From Phytoseiulus persimilis (Eukaryota; Arthropoda; Arachnida; Mesostigmata; Phytoseiidae): a stretch of 64,000 nt of DNA. Under the pieces are notes generated by a model that saw only the letters and a list, made by a program, of their open reading frames with translations, did no database searches and was not told the DNA's origin. Positions 41,936 to 54,477 of the stretch are shown here, in pieces. A program made the position numbers and the translations under genes. Location of the stretch: NCBI GenBank assembly GCA_037576195.1, contig CM075101.1:2108001-2172000 (forward strand), read 5' to 3'. The stretch's first letter is position 1, and every line of letters begins with the position of its first letter.

Positions 41936-42970
41936 GTGCTGCAGGAGCTTGATCTCGCTCATCCTGGCATCCGCCGGATGAAAGCTCTTGCTCGGGCCTA
42001 CTTCTACTGGCCTCGCATGGGGCACGACATCGAAGTCCGAGCCAAGAATTGCGTTTATTGCATTCAACACGCCGCCAACCCTCTCAAGGTCTCCCTCGAA
42101 CCCGGGCCAGAGGCTCAGAGACCCTGGTCTTGCATCCACCTGGACTTCGCAGAGCCTCGACAGAGAGACGTTTTCCTCCCGCTTGTCGACAGTTCCACCA
42201 AGTACGTGGACGCCACTTGGATGAACCCCGCAACGAGAGCGTCGCTCATCCAACATCTCATTATAGCCTTCCGACATTTCGGTCCCCCAGAGACCATAGT
42301 TTCGGAAAACCGGGCTCAGTTCACCTCGCTCGACTTCGCGCAGTTCTTTGAAGAGAGGACTCGGGTGACCCCCCTCAGTTGCGCCTCGCGTTGTCCGCAG
42401 AGCAACGGTCAGGCGGAAAGGATGGTGGCCACGCTGAAGAATGCAATCACGGGCGATCCGACCTCCCTCGACGTGGCCATCGCGGCCCACAACTTCGTCC
42501 CGAGTTCGTTGATTGGTGACGTCTCACCAGCTGAGCGGTTCTTCGGGCGCAAGCTCCGAACCCCTTCCAATGTCCTTCGGAAAGGTGGGGAGAGGCCGGA
42601 ACTCACTGTGTACCAGCAGCAGATGAAATATCAGTTCGACCGCGGGCGCAGAGCGGCTCCCAAAGCTTTTTCACGGGGCGAGGATAGTCTCTTTTCAACT
42701 CGCCGATGGTGCCCGGTGCGCGGGAGCGATCGAAGCTTTCCAACGACTCCCATGGTCAAAGTTGTGGGCGATAACAAGCTGCTCGTAAGGCATCGGGATC
42801 AACTCTTAGAATGGAGTCGACTCGCTGTTCCCGAGGACTGGTTAGATCCCGAAGAATTTTCCTGTTCCATTGTCCCGGTGGTAGCGGGTCCCGAGCCCGC
42901 CTCCTGTCCGCAAGCGTCTCCGGCCTTGATCAAAGCTAGTGTCCCCCTGAGGCCGGCGAGCCTCCTCTGA
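41936..42970 (+). pseudogene. gypsy-3 integrase fragment
   Basis: A 344-codon open frame with an HHCC finger remnant (AHPGIRRMKALARAYFYWP), first Asp in HLDFAEP, then SENRAQF where SDNG is usual, so the second Asp is Glu. SNGQAERMV keeps the third residue. The tail resembles that of gypsy-1. It is part of a dead polyprotein: stops lie upstream (for example TAA near 41254), and the second catalytic residue is altered. Confidence 0.85.
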
Positions 42971-43050
42971 TGAGGAGGTCAACGCGGGTTCGCAGCAAGC
43001 CGGACTACCGATGCCTGGCAGGACGCTAGTCGTTTTGAGGCAGGGCGGAA

Positions 43051-43208
43051 TGTTGAGACCCTGCTTTCCCTTTCCCATTTTTCGTTCTTCGTTGGAATGA
43101 AAGCACTGGCATGGTTAGCTTCGCTGACTCAGCTTTGCTGAATATCTCTCAACGTGGTTCTCTCGGAGGGTCCCCCACCCGTTGCTTACCCGAGCAAGTT
43201 ACCTAACA
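43051..43208 (+). repeat. gypsy-3 3' LTR (putative)
   Basis: TGTTGAGACCCTGC to GTTACCTAACA (158 bp), with TG...CA ends and a preceding purine-rich tract (GAGGCAGGGCGGAA). It lacks a 5' partner in the window. Confidence 0.6.
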
Positions 43209-44600
43209 AAGCTTCTTACCAAGGCAGTCCACAGGGATCTCGTGTACCTAGTCTATAGTCCCCGGCCGGCAAACCGTCAGCAGCCGAGCTCGGTCTTGAA
43301 CGTCAGAAGTGTCACTCGAAAAGGACGCGTAGGAGATGTCGGGCACCTCCCCTATCAAAGCCCGCTGCGAGTCCAGCTAGCCATCCTCCGGTGCGGCAGC
43401 GGACCAGTTCGCGGGAAGCTCATCCCGTTGTGCGATCAAAGTCGCGCGGGCGTCAGGAAGGAGCAGTTCTCGCATCAAGTTGGAAACGCCGATCATGGAG
43501 GAGACAGCGGCCGGTTCCGGGAGAGGTAAGGCCGGGGCCGCTCTTCGAGGTTGGTAAACAAGCCCGGGAACATTCACGCGCTAGCAGCGGGAGACTGAAC
43601 AACGAACCCAGAGACCCAAATGAGCCGGTCTTCCCATGGTTGCAACCAGTTGCCCAAGTTAGAATGGTCAGTGCTCTCGACCAGATGCTGAATTCGAAAA
43701 CTCTACGGGACGGTTTCATTTTTAATGAACAAAAATCACTTACCTTTCAAAATAATTATCATTTTTCCTCCTATTCCTGATAGGAGAGGAGACGCTTCCT
43801 GTAAATCTTCCAGGAAGCATGCTTTCATGTAACCGCGGTTATTTGCGGTTATAACCGCGGTTTTCAGTCCTAATTTTGCGGTTAATCGGAACAAATCCCG
43901 TCGCAAAGAACTTCACCGCTATTGCGGTTATGGATTTGCGATTATCGGTTAACCGTAACCGCGGTTATTCAGAAATGCGGTTATTTGCAAAGCCTAGTTC
44001 TTACCCATGGCTTGTGGGATCCAACCTGTTCGTCGCGAGGAGTGCCTGTCCCCCAGCGAAATAGTTCACAAAAGTCATCTCTCAATTCCTCCTGTCCACT
44101 AGAGTAGTTCATGCTCAACGTGCAGCATATCAATTCTGGATTCAATACTAGAAACATTTCATAGGGCGGTCACAATTTTCATATTATACTCAACGATGTA
44201 GTGTGATTCATCCATTCGCAGACTTCGAATGAGCCAACGGGAGCTTCACAACTTTTCAATTTTCCGCAACGGGAAGGATGAACTGTAATTCGAAGCGGAA
44301 CTTGGATCGTCAACTATCTGGGTGGATTCTATTCTCAATCCTTCGAGACAGTCGGAGGCATCGATTGAAAGCCGCTTGGATCCAATTTGAGGCATAACCG
44401 ATCTTTCCATCGATACGCAAAGAAAGCACGCGATCGCTAACGACCTCCAATGGTCCAGTTCGACTCCGGTTCACGTTCGTGAGAAGAGTATTAGGATGTA
44501 TCGTGCAAGCGGAAATTACGCCGCACCATGCCAACAGACAGAGCCGATCCGTTGGCGTAGTCCGCTGATCGAAGCTTCTCGTGCATGTCTAACTGCGCTC
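43209..44600. other. Unassigned stretch between gypsy-3 and the Tc1 relic
   Basis: No gene recognised. It contains the AACCGC palindrome cluster described separately. Confidence 0.4.
43831..43993. promoter_or_regulatory. Cluster of TGCGGTTA / AACCGCGGTTA motifs
   Basis: Within 160 bases there are three AACCGCGGTT palindromes and at least four further TGCGGTTA motifs on either strand. TGCGGTTA resembles a RUNX-family binding site. The cluster could equally be subterminal transposase-binding repeats of a short inverted-repeat element. Function not shown. Confidence 0.4.
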
Positions 44601-44613
44601 TGTTACCGGGACC

Positions 44614-45330
44614 ATGATACGAGCTTTGTGGCCAGGAGTCCCAAACTCGGACTCGCGTATTCTTGCGAGCCCCTACTTGTGGCTCTCAATCACGAGGTCA
44701 GGCGCCGGCGCGGCGCACGGCTCTGATCCCGATGTTCACGGAAGAAAAGGCACAGGACGGCCGCCGAAAATCACCGAGAGAGAGAGAAGAGCGCTTCTCC
44801 GAGTCGCCTCAAACAGTTCTTCGCCCGTCAGACTGATTGCAGAGGCCGCCACCGTTACGGCTAGTGCCCGGAACGTGAGAAGAGTCCTCCGCAACGCACC
44901 CAACTTGCGATTGAAGAAGTTGAGAAAATGTCCGTGCCTGACTCAAGCACACAGAGAACAGCGACTTGATTTTGCTCGGTGGCACATCCGATGGAGTGGC
45001 GAATGGTACGCTGTGTTGCTGTCAGACGAGAAAAAACTTTCAGAGAACAAGAATCCGCGGACGAAGGAGCATCCTCATTTGTCTTTAAATTTGTTCATAC
45101 TGCCAGGTGCGTGAAGGAGTATTTCTGGAGCGCAAATATCGCCTGTATGGAGTGGCCAGCGAGGTCTCCAGATCTGAGCATCATCGAAAACGTCTGGGGT
45201 CAACTCGCAAGAGCGGTTTACAGCGACAGCCGACAGTTTTCAACGGTTGAGGAGCTCAAAAATGTGATTCGACAAGAATGAGCGGCGATTTCTCAATATT
45301 ATGTACAAACATTGTTCGGATCTCTCCCAA
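44614..45330 (+). pseudogene. Tc1-like transposase relic
   Basis: It encodes a Tc1 DNA-binding segment (GRPPKITERERRALL, NVRRVLRNAPNLRLKK) and the first catalytic Asp region (WYAVLLSDEK), followed by a deletion. In another frame, MEWPARSPDLSIIENVWG carries the last catalytic box. The second Asp region is missing and frames are broken. The Helitron-family array begins about 150 bp downstream. Confidence 0.8.
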
Positions 45331-45479
45331 GCAGGATGCTGGCAGTGGTGGAACCCCAGGGCAATGGTACACATTACTGAATGGAATTGTACATCAATCG
45401 ATTTGTTCTGTCTGCAGTTCTATATATAGATGTGCTATCATTTCGTCGCGATCAAGATCCATGCATTTTTTATGGAAAA

Positions 45480-48400
45480 CTAGCCGGCCTTCGGCCGACT
45501 ACGCTGGCTGGCCCGTCCCTTGCTTTGGGAGTCTACTGCTGACAGACACACCTTGCCTAACATGCGGTGTCATCGGGACACCTTCGGGGGTGGCCACCGA
45601 TTCTCGATAGGATCCTGACCTGGGATCGAGGCACTTTTCCCTCTCTTCACTGGGTCAGCATTAAGGTTTCGAGAAGTAATGGTCAGATTGGTCCCGGGAT
45701 CACTCCTCCAAACTCGGAAAGTAATGGTCAGATTGGAGACGGAATCACCCCTCCAGGTTCTGGAAAGTACGGTCAGATTCACCTTGGAAGCACCCCTCCG
45801 GACTCGGAAAAGTATTGTCAGATTGGTCCTGGAATCTCCCCTCCAGAGTGGGAGAGTAATGGTCAGATTGGTCTCGTAATCACCCCTCCAGGGTTGGGAA
45901 CTAATGGCCACATTGGTCCCGGAATCACCCCTCCAGAGTAGGAGAGTAATGGCCAGATTGGTCCCGAAATCACCCCTCCAAAGTAGCAGAGTAATGGCCA
46001 GATTGGTCTCGTAATCACCCCTCCAGGGTTGGAAACTAATGGCCAGATTGGTCCCGGAATCACCCCTCCAGAGTAAGAGAGTAATGGCCAGATTGGTCCC
46101 GGAATCACCCCTCCAGAGTAGGAGAGTAATGGCCAGATTGGTCCCGGAATCACCCCTCCAGAGTAGGAGAGTAATGGTCAGATTGGTCCCGGAATCACCC
46201 CTCCAGGGTTGGGAACTAATGGCCAGATTGGTCTTGTAGTCACCCCTCCAGGGTTGGGAACTAATGGCCAGATTGGTCTTGTAGTCACCCCTCCAGGGTT
46301 GGAAACTAATGGCCAGATTGGTCCCGGAATCACCCCTCCAGAGTAAGAGAGTAATGGCCAGATTGGTCTCGGAATCACCCCTCCAGAGTTGGAAAGTAAT
46401 GGCCAGATTGGTCTCGTAATCACCCCTCCAGAGTTGGAAACTAATGGCCAGATTGGTCTCGGAATCACCCCTCCAGAGTTGGAAACTAATGGCCAGATTG
46501 GTCTCGAAATCACCCCTCCAGAGTTGGAAAGTAATGGCCAGATTGGTCTCGGAATCACCCCTCCAGAGTTGGAAAGTAATGGCGAGATTGGTCTCGTAAT
46601 CACCCCTCCAGAGTTGGAAAGTAATGGCCAGATTGGTCTCGGAATCACCCCTCCTGAGTTGGAAAGTAATGGCCAGATTGGTCGCGGAATCACCCCTCCA
46701 GAGTTGGGAAGCAATGGCCAGATTGGTCTCGAAATCACCCCTCCAGAGTTGGAAACTAATGGCCAGATGGGTCTCGAAATCACCCCTCCAGAGTTGGAAA
46801 GTAATGGCCAGATTGGTCTCAGAATTACCCCTCTAGAGTTGGCAAGTTATGGCCAGATTGGTCCCGGAATCACCCCTCCAAAGTAGCAGAGTAATGGCCA
46901 GATTGGTCTCGTTATCACCCCTCCAGAGTAAGAGAGTAATGGCCAGATTGGTCCCGGAATCACCCCTCAAGAGTAGGAGAGTAATGGCCAGATTGGTCCC
47001 GGAATCACCCCTCCAGAGTAGGAGAGTAATGGTCAGATTGGTCTCGTAATCACCCCTCAAGAGTAGGAGAGTAATGGCCAGATTGGTCTCGTTATCACCC
47101 CTCCAGAGTAAGAGAGTAATGGCCAGATTGGTCCCGGAATCACCCCTCAAGAGTAGGAGAGTAATGGCCAGATTGGTCCCGGAATCACCCCTCCAGAGTA
47201 GGAGAGTAATGGTCAGATTGGTCCCGGAATCACCCCTCAAGAGTAGGAGAGTAATGGCCAGATTGGTCCCGGAATCACCCCTCCAGAGTAGGAGAGTAAT
47301 GGTCAGATTGGTCTCGTAATCACCCCTCAAGAGTAGGAGAGTAATGGCCAGATTGGTCCCGGAATCACCCCTCCAGAGTAGGAGAGTAATGGTCAGATTG
47401 GTCTCGTAATCACCCCTCCAGGGTTGGGAACTAATGGCCAGATTGGTCTCGGAATCACCCCTCCAGAGTTGAGAAGTAATGCTCAGATTGGTCTCGGAAT
47501 CACCCCTCCAGAGTTGGGAAGTAATGCTCAGATCGGTCTCGGAATCACCCCTCCAGAGTTGAGAAGTAATGCTCAGATTGGTCTCGGAATCACCCCTCCA
47601 GAGTTGGAAAGTAATGCTTAGATTGGTCTCGGAATCACCCCTCCAGAGTTGAGAAGTAATGCTCAGATTGGTCTCGGAATCACCCCTCCAGAGATGAGAA
47701 GTAATGCTCAGATTGGTCTCGGAATCACCCCTCCAGAGTTGAGAAGTAATGCTCAGATTGGTCTCAGAATTACCCCTCTAGAGTTGGCAAGTTATGGCCA
47801 GATTGGTCCCGGAATCACCCCTCCAAAGTAGCAGAGTAATGGCCAGATTGGTCTCGTTATCACCCCTCCAGAGTAAGAGAGTAATGGCCAGATTGGTCCC
47901 GGAATCACCCCTCAAGAGTAGGAGAGTAATGGCCAGATTGGTCCCGGAATCACCCCTCCAGAGTAGGAGAGTAATGGTCAGATTGGTCCCGGAATCACCC
48001 CTCAAGAGTAGGAGAGTAATGGCCAGATTGGTCCCGGAATCACCCCTCCAGAGTAGGAGAGTAATGGTCAGATTGGTCTCGTAATCACCCCTCAAGAGTA
48101 GGAGAGTAATGGCCAGATTGGTCCCGGAATCACCCCTCCAGAGTAGGAGAGTAATGGTCAGATTGGTCTCGTAATCACCCCTCCAGAGTTGAGAAGTAAT
48201 GCTCAGATTGGTCTCGGAATCACCCCTCCAGAGTTGGGAAGTAATGCTCAGATCGGTCTCGGAATCACCCCTCCAGAGTAGGAGAGTAATGGCCAGATTG
48301 GTCCCGGAATAACCCCTCCAGAGTTGGAAAGTAATGCTTAGATTGGTCTCGGAATCACCCCTCCAGAGTTGAGAAGTAATGCTCAGATTGGTCTCGGAAT

Positions 48401-51400
48401 CACCCCTCAAGAGTAGGAGAGTAATGGCCAGATTGGTCCCGGAATCACCCCTCCAGAGTAGGAGAGTAATGGTCAGATTGGTCTCGTAATCACCCCTCCA
48501 GAGTTGAGAAGTAATGCTCAGATTGGTCTCGGAATCACCCCTCCAGAGTTGGGAAGTAATGCTCAGATTGGTCTCGTAATCACCCCTCAAGAGTAGGAGA
48601 GTAATGGCCAGATTGGTCCCGGAATAACCCCTCCAGAGTTGAGAAGTAATGCTCAGATTGGTCTCGTAATCACCCCTCAAGAGTAGGAGAGTAATGGCCA
48701 GATTGGTCCCGGAATCACCCCTCCAGAGTTGGGAAGTAATGCTCAGATTGGTCTCGTAATCACCCCTCAAGAGTAGGAGAGTAATGGCCAGATTGGTCCC
48801 GGAATCACCCCTCCAGAGTTGAGAAGTAATGCTCAGATTGGTCTCGGAATCACCCCTCAAGAGTAGGAGAGTAATGGCCAGATTGGTCCCGGAATCACCC
48901 CTCCAGAGTAGGAGAGTAATGGTCAGATTGGTCTCGTAATCACCCCTCCAGAGTTGAGAAGTAATGCTCAGATTGGTCTCGGAATCACCCCTCCAGAGTT
49001 GGGAAGTAATGCTCAGATTGGTCTCGTAATCACCCCTCAAGAGTAGGAGAGTAATGGCCAGATTGGTCCCGGAATCACCCCTCCAGAGTTGGGAAGTAAT
49101 GCTCAGATTGGTCTCGTAATCACCCCTCAAGAGTAGGAGAGTAATGGCCAGATTGGTCCCGGAATCACCCCTCCAGAGTTGGAAAGTAATGCTTAGATTG
49201 GTCTCGGAATCACCCCTCCAGAGTTGAGAAGTAATGCTCAGATTGGTCTCGTAATCACCCCTCAAGAGTAGGAGAGTAATGGCCAGATTGGTCCCGGAAT
49301 CACCCCTCCAGAGTAGGAGAGTAATGGTCAGATTGGTCTCGTAATCACCCCTCCAGAGTTGAGAAGTAATGCTCAGATTGGTCTCGGAATCACCCCTCCA
49401 GAGTTGGGAAGTAATGCTCAGATTGGTCTCGTAATCACCCCTCAAGAGTAGGAGAGTAATGGCCAGATTGGTCCCGGAATAACCCCTCCAGAGTTGGAAA
49501 GTAATGCTTAGATTGGTCTCGGAATCACCCCTCCAGAGTTGAGAAGTAATGCTCAGATTGGTCTCGGAATCACCCCTCCAGAGTTGGGAAGTAATGCTCA
49601 GATCGGTCTCGGAATCACCCCTCCAGAGTTGGGGAGTAATGCTCAGATTGGTCTCGGAATCACCCCTCCAGAGTTGGAAAGTAATGCTCAGATTGGTCTC
49701 GGAATCACCCCTCCAGAGTTGGAAAGTAATGCTCAGATTGGTCTCGGAATCACCCCTCCACGTTTTGAAAAGTATGGTCAGATTGGTTCTAGAATCACCC
49801 CTCCACGTTTTGAAAAGTATGGTCAGATTGGTTCTAGATTCAACCCTCCACGTTTTGAAAAGTATGGTCAGATTGGTTCTAGAATCACCCCTCCAGCTTT
49901 TGAAAAGTATAGTCAGACTCGTACCGGAATCACCTCTCCAGACTCGGGAGAATATGTTCAGATTGGTCCCAGAATCACCTTCATGTCTTTCAGAAAAAGT
50001 GCGGACAAACTGACAGACTAAGCCGATTATATATAGTAAGGATTGGTTCCGGAATCACCCCTCCAGAGTTGGAGAGTAATGGCCACATTGGTCTCGGAAT
50101 CACCCCTCTAATGTTGGAAAGTAATGGCCAGATTGGTCTCGGAATCACCCCTCCAGAGTTGGAAAGCGATGGCCAGATTGGTCTCGGAATCACCCCTCCA
50201 GAGTTGGAAAGCGATGGCCAGATTGGTCGCGGAATCACCCCTCCAGAGTTGGAAAGCAATGGCCAGATTGGTCTCGAAATCACCCCTCCAGAGTTGGAAA
50301 GCAATGGCCAGATTGGTCTCGATATCACCCCTCCAGAGTTGGAAACTAATGGCCAGATGGGTCTCGAAATTACCCCTCCAGAGTTGGAAAGTAATGGCCA
50401 GATTGGTCTCAGAATTACCCCTCTAGAGTTGGCAAGTTATGGCCAGATTGGTCCCGGAATCACCCCTCCAGAGTTGGAGAGTAATGGCCAGATTGGTCTC
50501 GGAATCACCCCTCCAGAGTTGGAAAGCGATGGCCAGATTGGTCTCGGAATCACCCCTCCAGAGTTGGAAAGCGATGGCCAGATTGGTCGCGGAATCACCC
50601 CTCCAGAGTTGGAAAGCAATGGCCAGATTGGTCTCGAAATCACCCCTCCAGAGTTGGAAAGCAATGGCCAGATTGGTCTCGGAATCACCCCTCTAATGTT
50701 GGAAAGTAATGGCCAGATTGGTCTCGGAATCACCCCTCCAGAGTTGGAAACCAATGGCCAGATTGGTCTCGGAATCACCCCTCCAGAGTTGGAAAGTAAT
50801 GGCCAGATTGGTCTCGTAATCACCCCTCCAGAGTTGGAAACTAATGGCCAGATTGGTCTCGGAATCACCCCTCCAGAGTAGGAGAGTAATGGTCAGATTG
50901 GTCTCGTAATCACCCCTCAAGAGTAGGAGAGTAATGGCCAGATTGGTCCCGGAATCACCCCTCCAGAGTAGGAGAGTAATGGTCAGATTGGTCTCGTAAT
51001 CACCCCTCCAGGGTTGGGAACTAATGGCCAGATTGGTCTTGTAATCACCCCTCCAGAGTTGAGAAGTAATGCTCAGATTGGTCTCGGAATCACCCCTCCA
51101 GAGTTGAGAAGTAATGCTCAGATTGGTCTCGGAATCACCCCTCCAGAGTTGGGAAGTAATGCTCAGATTGGTCTCGGAATCACCCCTCCAGAGTTGAGAA
51201 GTAATGCTCAGATTGGTCTCGGAATCACCCCTCCAGAGTTGGGAAGTAATGCTCAGATTGGTCTCGGAATCACCCCTCCAGAGTTGGGAAGTAATGCTCA
51301 GATCGGTCTCGGAATCACCCCTCCAGAGTTGGGAAGTAATGCTCAGATTGGTCTCGGAATCACCCCTCCAGAGTTGAGAAGTAATGCTCAGATTGGTCTC

Positions 51401-53168
51401 GGAATCACCCCTCCAGAGTTGGAAAGTAATGCTTAGATTGGTCTCGGAATCACCCCTCCAGAGTTGAGAAGTAATGCTCAGATTGGTCTCGGAATCACCC
51501 CTCCAGAGTTGAGAAGTAATGCTCAGATTGGTCTCGGAATCACCCCTCCAGAGTTGAGAAGTAATGCTCAGATTGGTCTCGGAATCACCCCTCCAGAGTT
51601 GGAAAGTAATGCTTAGATTGGTCTCGGAATCACCCCTCCAGAGTTGAGAAGTAATGCTCAGATTGGTCTCGGAATCACCCCTCCAGAGTTGGGAAGTAAT
51701 GCTCAGATCGGTCTCGGAATCACCTCTCCAGAGTTGGGGAGTAATGCTCAGATTGGTCTCGGAATCACCCCTCCAGAGTTGGAAAGTAATGCTCAGATTG
51801 GTCTCGGAATCACCCCTCCAGAGTTGAGAAGTAATGCTCAGATTGGTCTCGGAATCACCCCTCCACGTTTTGAAAAGTATGGTCAGATTGGTTCGAGAAT
51901 CACCCCTCCACGTTTTGAAAAGTATGGTCAGATTGGTTCTAGATTCAACCCTCCACGTTTTGAAAAGTATGGTCAGATTGGTTCTAGAATCACCCCTCCA
52001 GCTTTTGAAAAGTATAGTCAGACTCGTACCGGAATCACCTCTCCAGACTCGGGAGAATATGTTCAGATTGGTCCCAGAATCACCTTCATGTCTTTCAGAA
52101 AAAGTGCGGACAAACTGACAAACTGACAGACTAAGCCGATTATATATAGTAAGGATTGGTTCCGGAATCACCCCTCCAGAGTTGGAGAGTAATGGCCACA
52201 TTGGTCTCGGAATCACCCCTCTAATGTTGGAAAGTAATGGCCAGATTGGTCTCGGAATCACCCCTTCAGAGTTGGAAAGCGATGGCCAGATTGGTCTCGG
52301 AATCACCCCTCCAGAGTTGGAAAGCGATGGCCAGATTGGTCGCGGAATCACCCCTCCAGAGTTGGAAAGCAATGGCCAGATTGGTCTCGAAATCACCCCT
52401 CCAGAGTTGGAAAGTAATGGCCAGATTGGTCTCAGAATTACCCCTCTAGAGTTGGAAAGTAATGGCCAGATTGGTCTCAGAATTACCCCTCTAGAGTTGG
52501 AAAGCGATGGCCAGATTGGTCTCGATATCACCCCTCCAGAGTTGGAAACTAATGGCCAGATGGGTCTCGAAATTACCCCTCCAGAGTTGGAAAGTAATGG
52601 CCAGATTGGTCTCAGAATTACCCCTCTAGAGTTGGCAAGTTATGGCCAGATTGGTCCCGGAATCACCCCTCCAGAGTTGGAGAGTAATGGCCAGATTGGT
52701 CTCGGAATCACCCCTCCAGAGTTGGAAAGCGATGGCCAGATTGGTCTCGGAATCACCCCTCCAGAGTTGGAAAGCGATGGCCAGATTGGTCGCGGAATCA
52801 CCCCTCCAGAGTTGGAAAGCAATGGCCAGATTGGTCTCGAAATCACCCCTCCAGAGTTGGAAAGCAATTGCCAGATTGGTCTCGAAATCACCCCTCCAGA
52901 GTTGGAAACTAATGGCCAGATTGGTCTCACAATCACCCCTCCAGAGTTGGAAACCAATGGCCAGATTGGTCTCGGAATCACCCCTCCAGAGTTGGAAAGT
53001 AATGGCCAGATTGGTCTCGTAATCACCCCTCCAGAGTTGGAAACTAATGGCCAGATTGGTCTCGGAATCACCCCTCCAGAGTTGGGAAATAATGGCCAGA
53101 TTGGTCTCGGAATCACCCCTCCAGAGTTGGGAAATAATGGCCAGATTGGTCTCGGAATCACCCCTCCA
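45480..53168 (-). mobile_element. Helitron-family composite array (minus orientation)
   Basis: Read on the minus strand, a 3' terminus ends GTCGGCCGAAGGCCGGCTAG at 45480 and is followed by T: a terminal hairpin plus CTAG, the canonical Helitron end. 5' termini TCCTTACTATATATAATC occur twice, starting at 50042 and 52155, each preceded by A. The rest is the 45-bp minisatellite. The outer right limit (53168) lacks a 5' terminus, so the outermost copy is truncated or rearranged. No Rep/helicase seen. Confidence 0.8.
45675..53168 (-). repeat. 45-bp minisatellite array, second locus
   Basis: About 165 units of the same 45-bp repeat as at 8.4-12.6 kb, inverted. A block of about 2.1 kb ending in the 5' terminus is tandemly repeated: sequence after 50043 and after 52156 starts identically (TTGGTTCCGGAATCACC), and both 5' termini are preceded by matching variant units with CCACGTTTTGAAAAG. 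Long frames on both strands (up to 612 aa) are periodic artefacts. Confidence 0.93.
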
Positions 53169-53800
53169 GGTATTTTTATGATAGATGTATAGGAGAGGTA
53201 GTGGGGAAGGATATCCGATGACGATGGGATGAGGCACAAGAGTCTGGCTGGCGTCATAACGGGGCGGTGCACCTTATCGTCAGAATTTGGATGCGGGTGA
53301 CAGTATGGAGGGGGTCAAAGTTGGGGTAAATCGTAAAACCCTGGATTTTTATATATATAGACGTTCGGCTGAACTTCGGAACTTGAAATTAGGACTCCGG
53401 ATACAGAATCAGAACACAAATCACCCTTGAGGAATACACCAAAATAATCCGCAGGATTACCGAAATTTGCGGGCAAAACCGTTCATGCTATGATTATGTC
53501 CGCCAGTGTAGGTTTCTGATGAAGTCTGACGTTATATTCTGGATCATTCCAGCTCGACAACGAGCATTGGAACCAGATCGGAAAGAGAGAACTTCTTCCT
53601 CGAACGAGTCGACGATCGACTTCAGAATATCGCTAACCTTCGGCCAAACTTCGGTCTCCCGTGCATGAGGTTACATGTGCATTTGCAGCACAAATACTCC
53701 GCTAAATAGTTCCGAGACCGAGTGAATTCAGTTCAAAAGTAGTGTTTCGTGAGTGCGAGCTGTGAGTCGACGCTGCAATGACTCAAATGACCAACGCGAT
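53169..53800. other. Gene-empty stretch right of the minisatellite
   Basis: No coding sequence or repeat recognised apart from TATATATATAGA near 53,350. Confidence 0.4.
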
Positions 53801-53809
53801 ACCAACGAC

Positions 53810-54212
53810 ACATGGCAAATATGCGGGGGCTCCTAATTACTGAGGTCATGCTCATTAGTCGCAGTGCAATGGGCATGATGCCCATCAGAGTGGTCATGGA
53901 TGAAGGACTGCCAATTTTCATCCTCCGGACTCTTTCGATCTGGCTGATATCCGCATGCATAATGGGTGGGTACCGGGTGCACCTGACATAAATATTTCCA
54001 TTCATCAACTCGCACGCAAAATGTGCGGGGCTCCCCGTTACTGAGCTCAAGCCTAATGGCTGCACCGACCTGAGCATGGTGCGCATCAGAGGAGTCCGAG
54101 ATGAAGATGTGCCGATTTCTATCCTTAGGACTATTCCGATCGGGCTGATATTTTCATGCGTGATGGATTGGTGCCGGGTGAATATGGCATGAATATTTTC
54201 ATCAATTCGCAT
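53810..54212 (-). repeat. Divergent tandem dimer of about 200 bp
   Basis: Two diverged copies, about 53810-54008 and 54009-54212. They share TGCGGGGCTCC, TACTGAG, GGCTGATAT and ATGCATAATGG-type blocks in order. A minus-strand frame spans both but is not recognisable as protein; this looks like two satellite monomers or an ancient duplication. Confidence 0.55.
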
Positions 54213-54477
54213 GGCTACCCAGTGTTGTGTTCACTGGATTCTAATAATCATTATTTCAGAATGTAGCTTTTTTTCCACTAAAAATTGATCCATCTGTAGC
54301 GTTGGTCCTCAGCTTTCCAACGAATTAAGGTTGAAGTTTCTATCTCCTCCCGTTCTCGAACCTTGAGGGTTCGAATATTGCATATTTTCGAGGGTTTTTT
54401 TTGTCACGAATGTAATGAGGGAGATACAGAAAAAATGTAGGGTGATTGGAGTCACCTGAATAGCGGGGAATTATCCC

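Larger units (their letters stand above)
39407..43208 (+). mobile_element. gypsy-3 relic, 5' truncated, split by mariner
   Basis: A degraded relative of gypsy-1. In order: zinc knuckle (CRRCQKDGHIRKAC at 39466-39507), protease-like NIGSGADALAIGSSTWE (39650-39700), start of reverse transcriptase, mariner insertion (40029-41171), reverse transcriptase/RNase H fragments (ADACDTGL near 41,770), integrase frame 41936-42970, and a 3' LTR. The protease catalytic Asp is Gly (GSGAD). No 5' LTR was found. Confidence 0.85.

Noticed and set aside
45480..50042. A simple single Helitron from 50042 to 45480
   Set aside because: The 5' side is embedded in array while the 3' side borders unrelated DNA, so a plain insertion cannot explain both flanks. 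A composite is more likely.
47778..52531. Open frames of 555 and 612 aa in the second minisatellite
   Set aside because: Same periodic artefact; the frames run across Helitron termini.
45675..53168. CRISPR-like array
   Set aside because: The 45-bp units are directly adjacent with no unique spacers, no cas genes occur, and the genome is eukaryotic.
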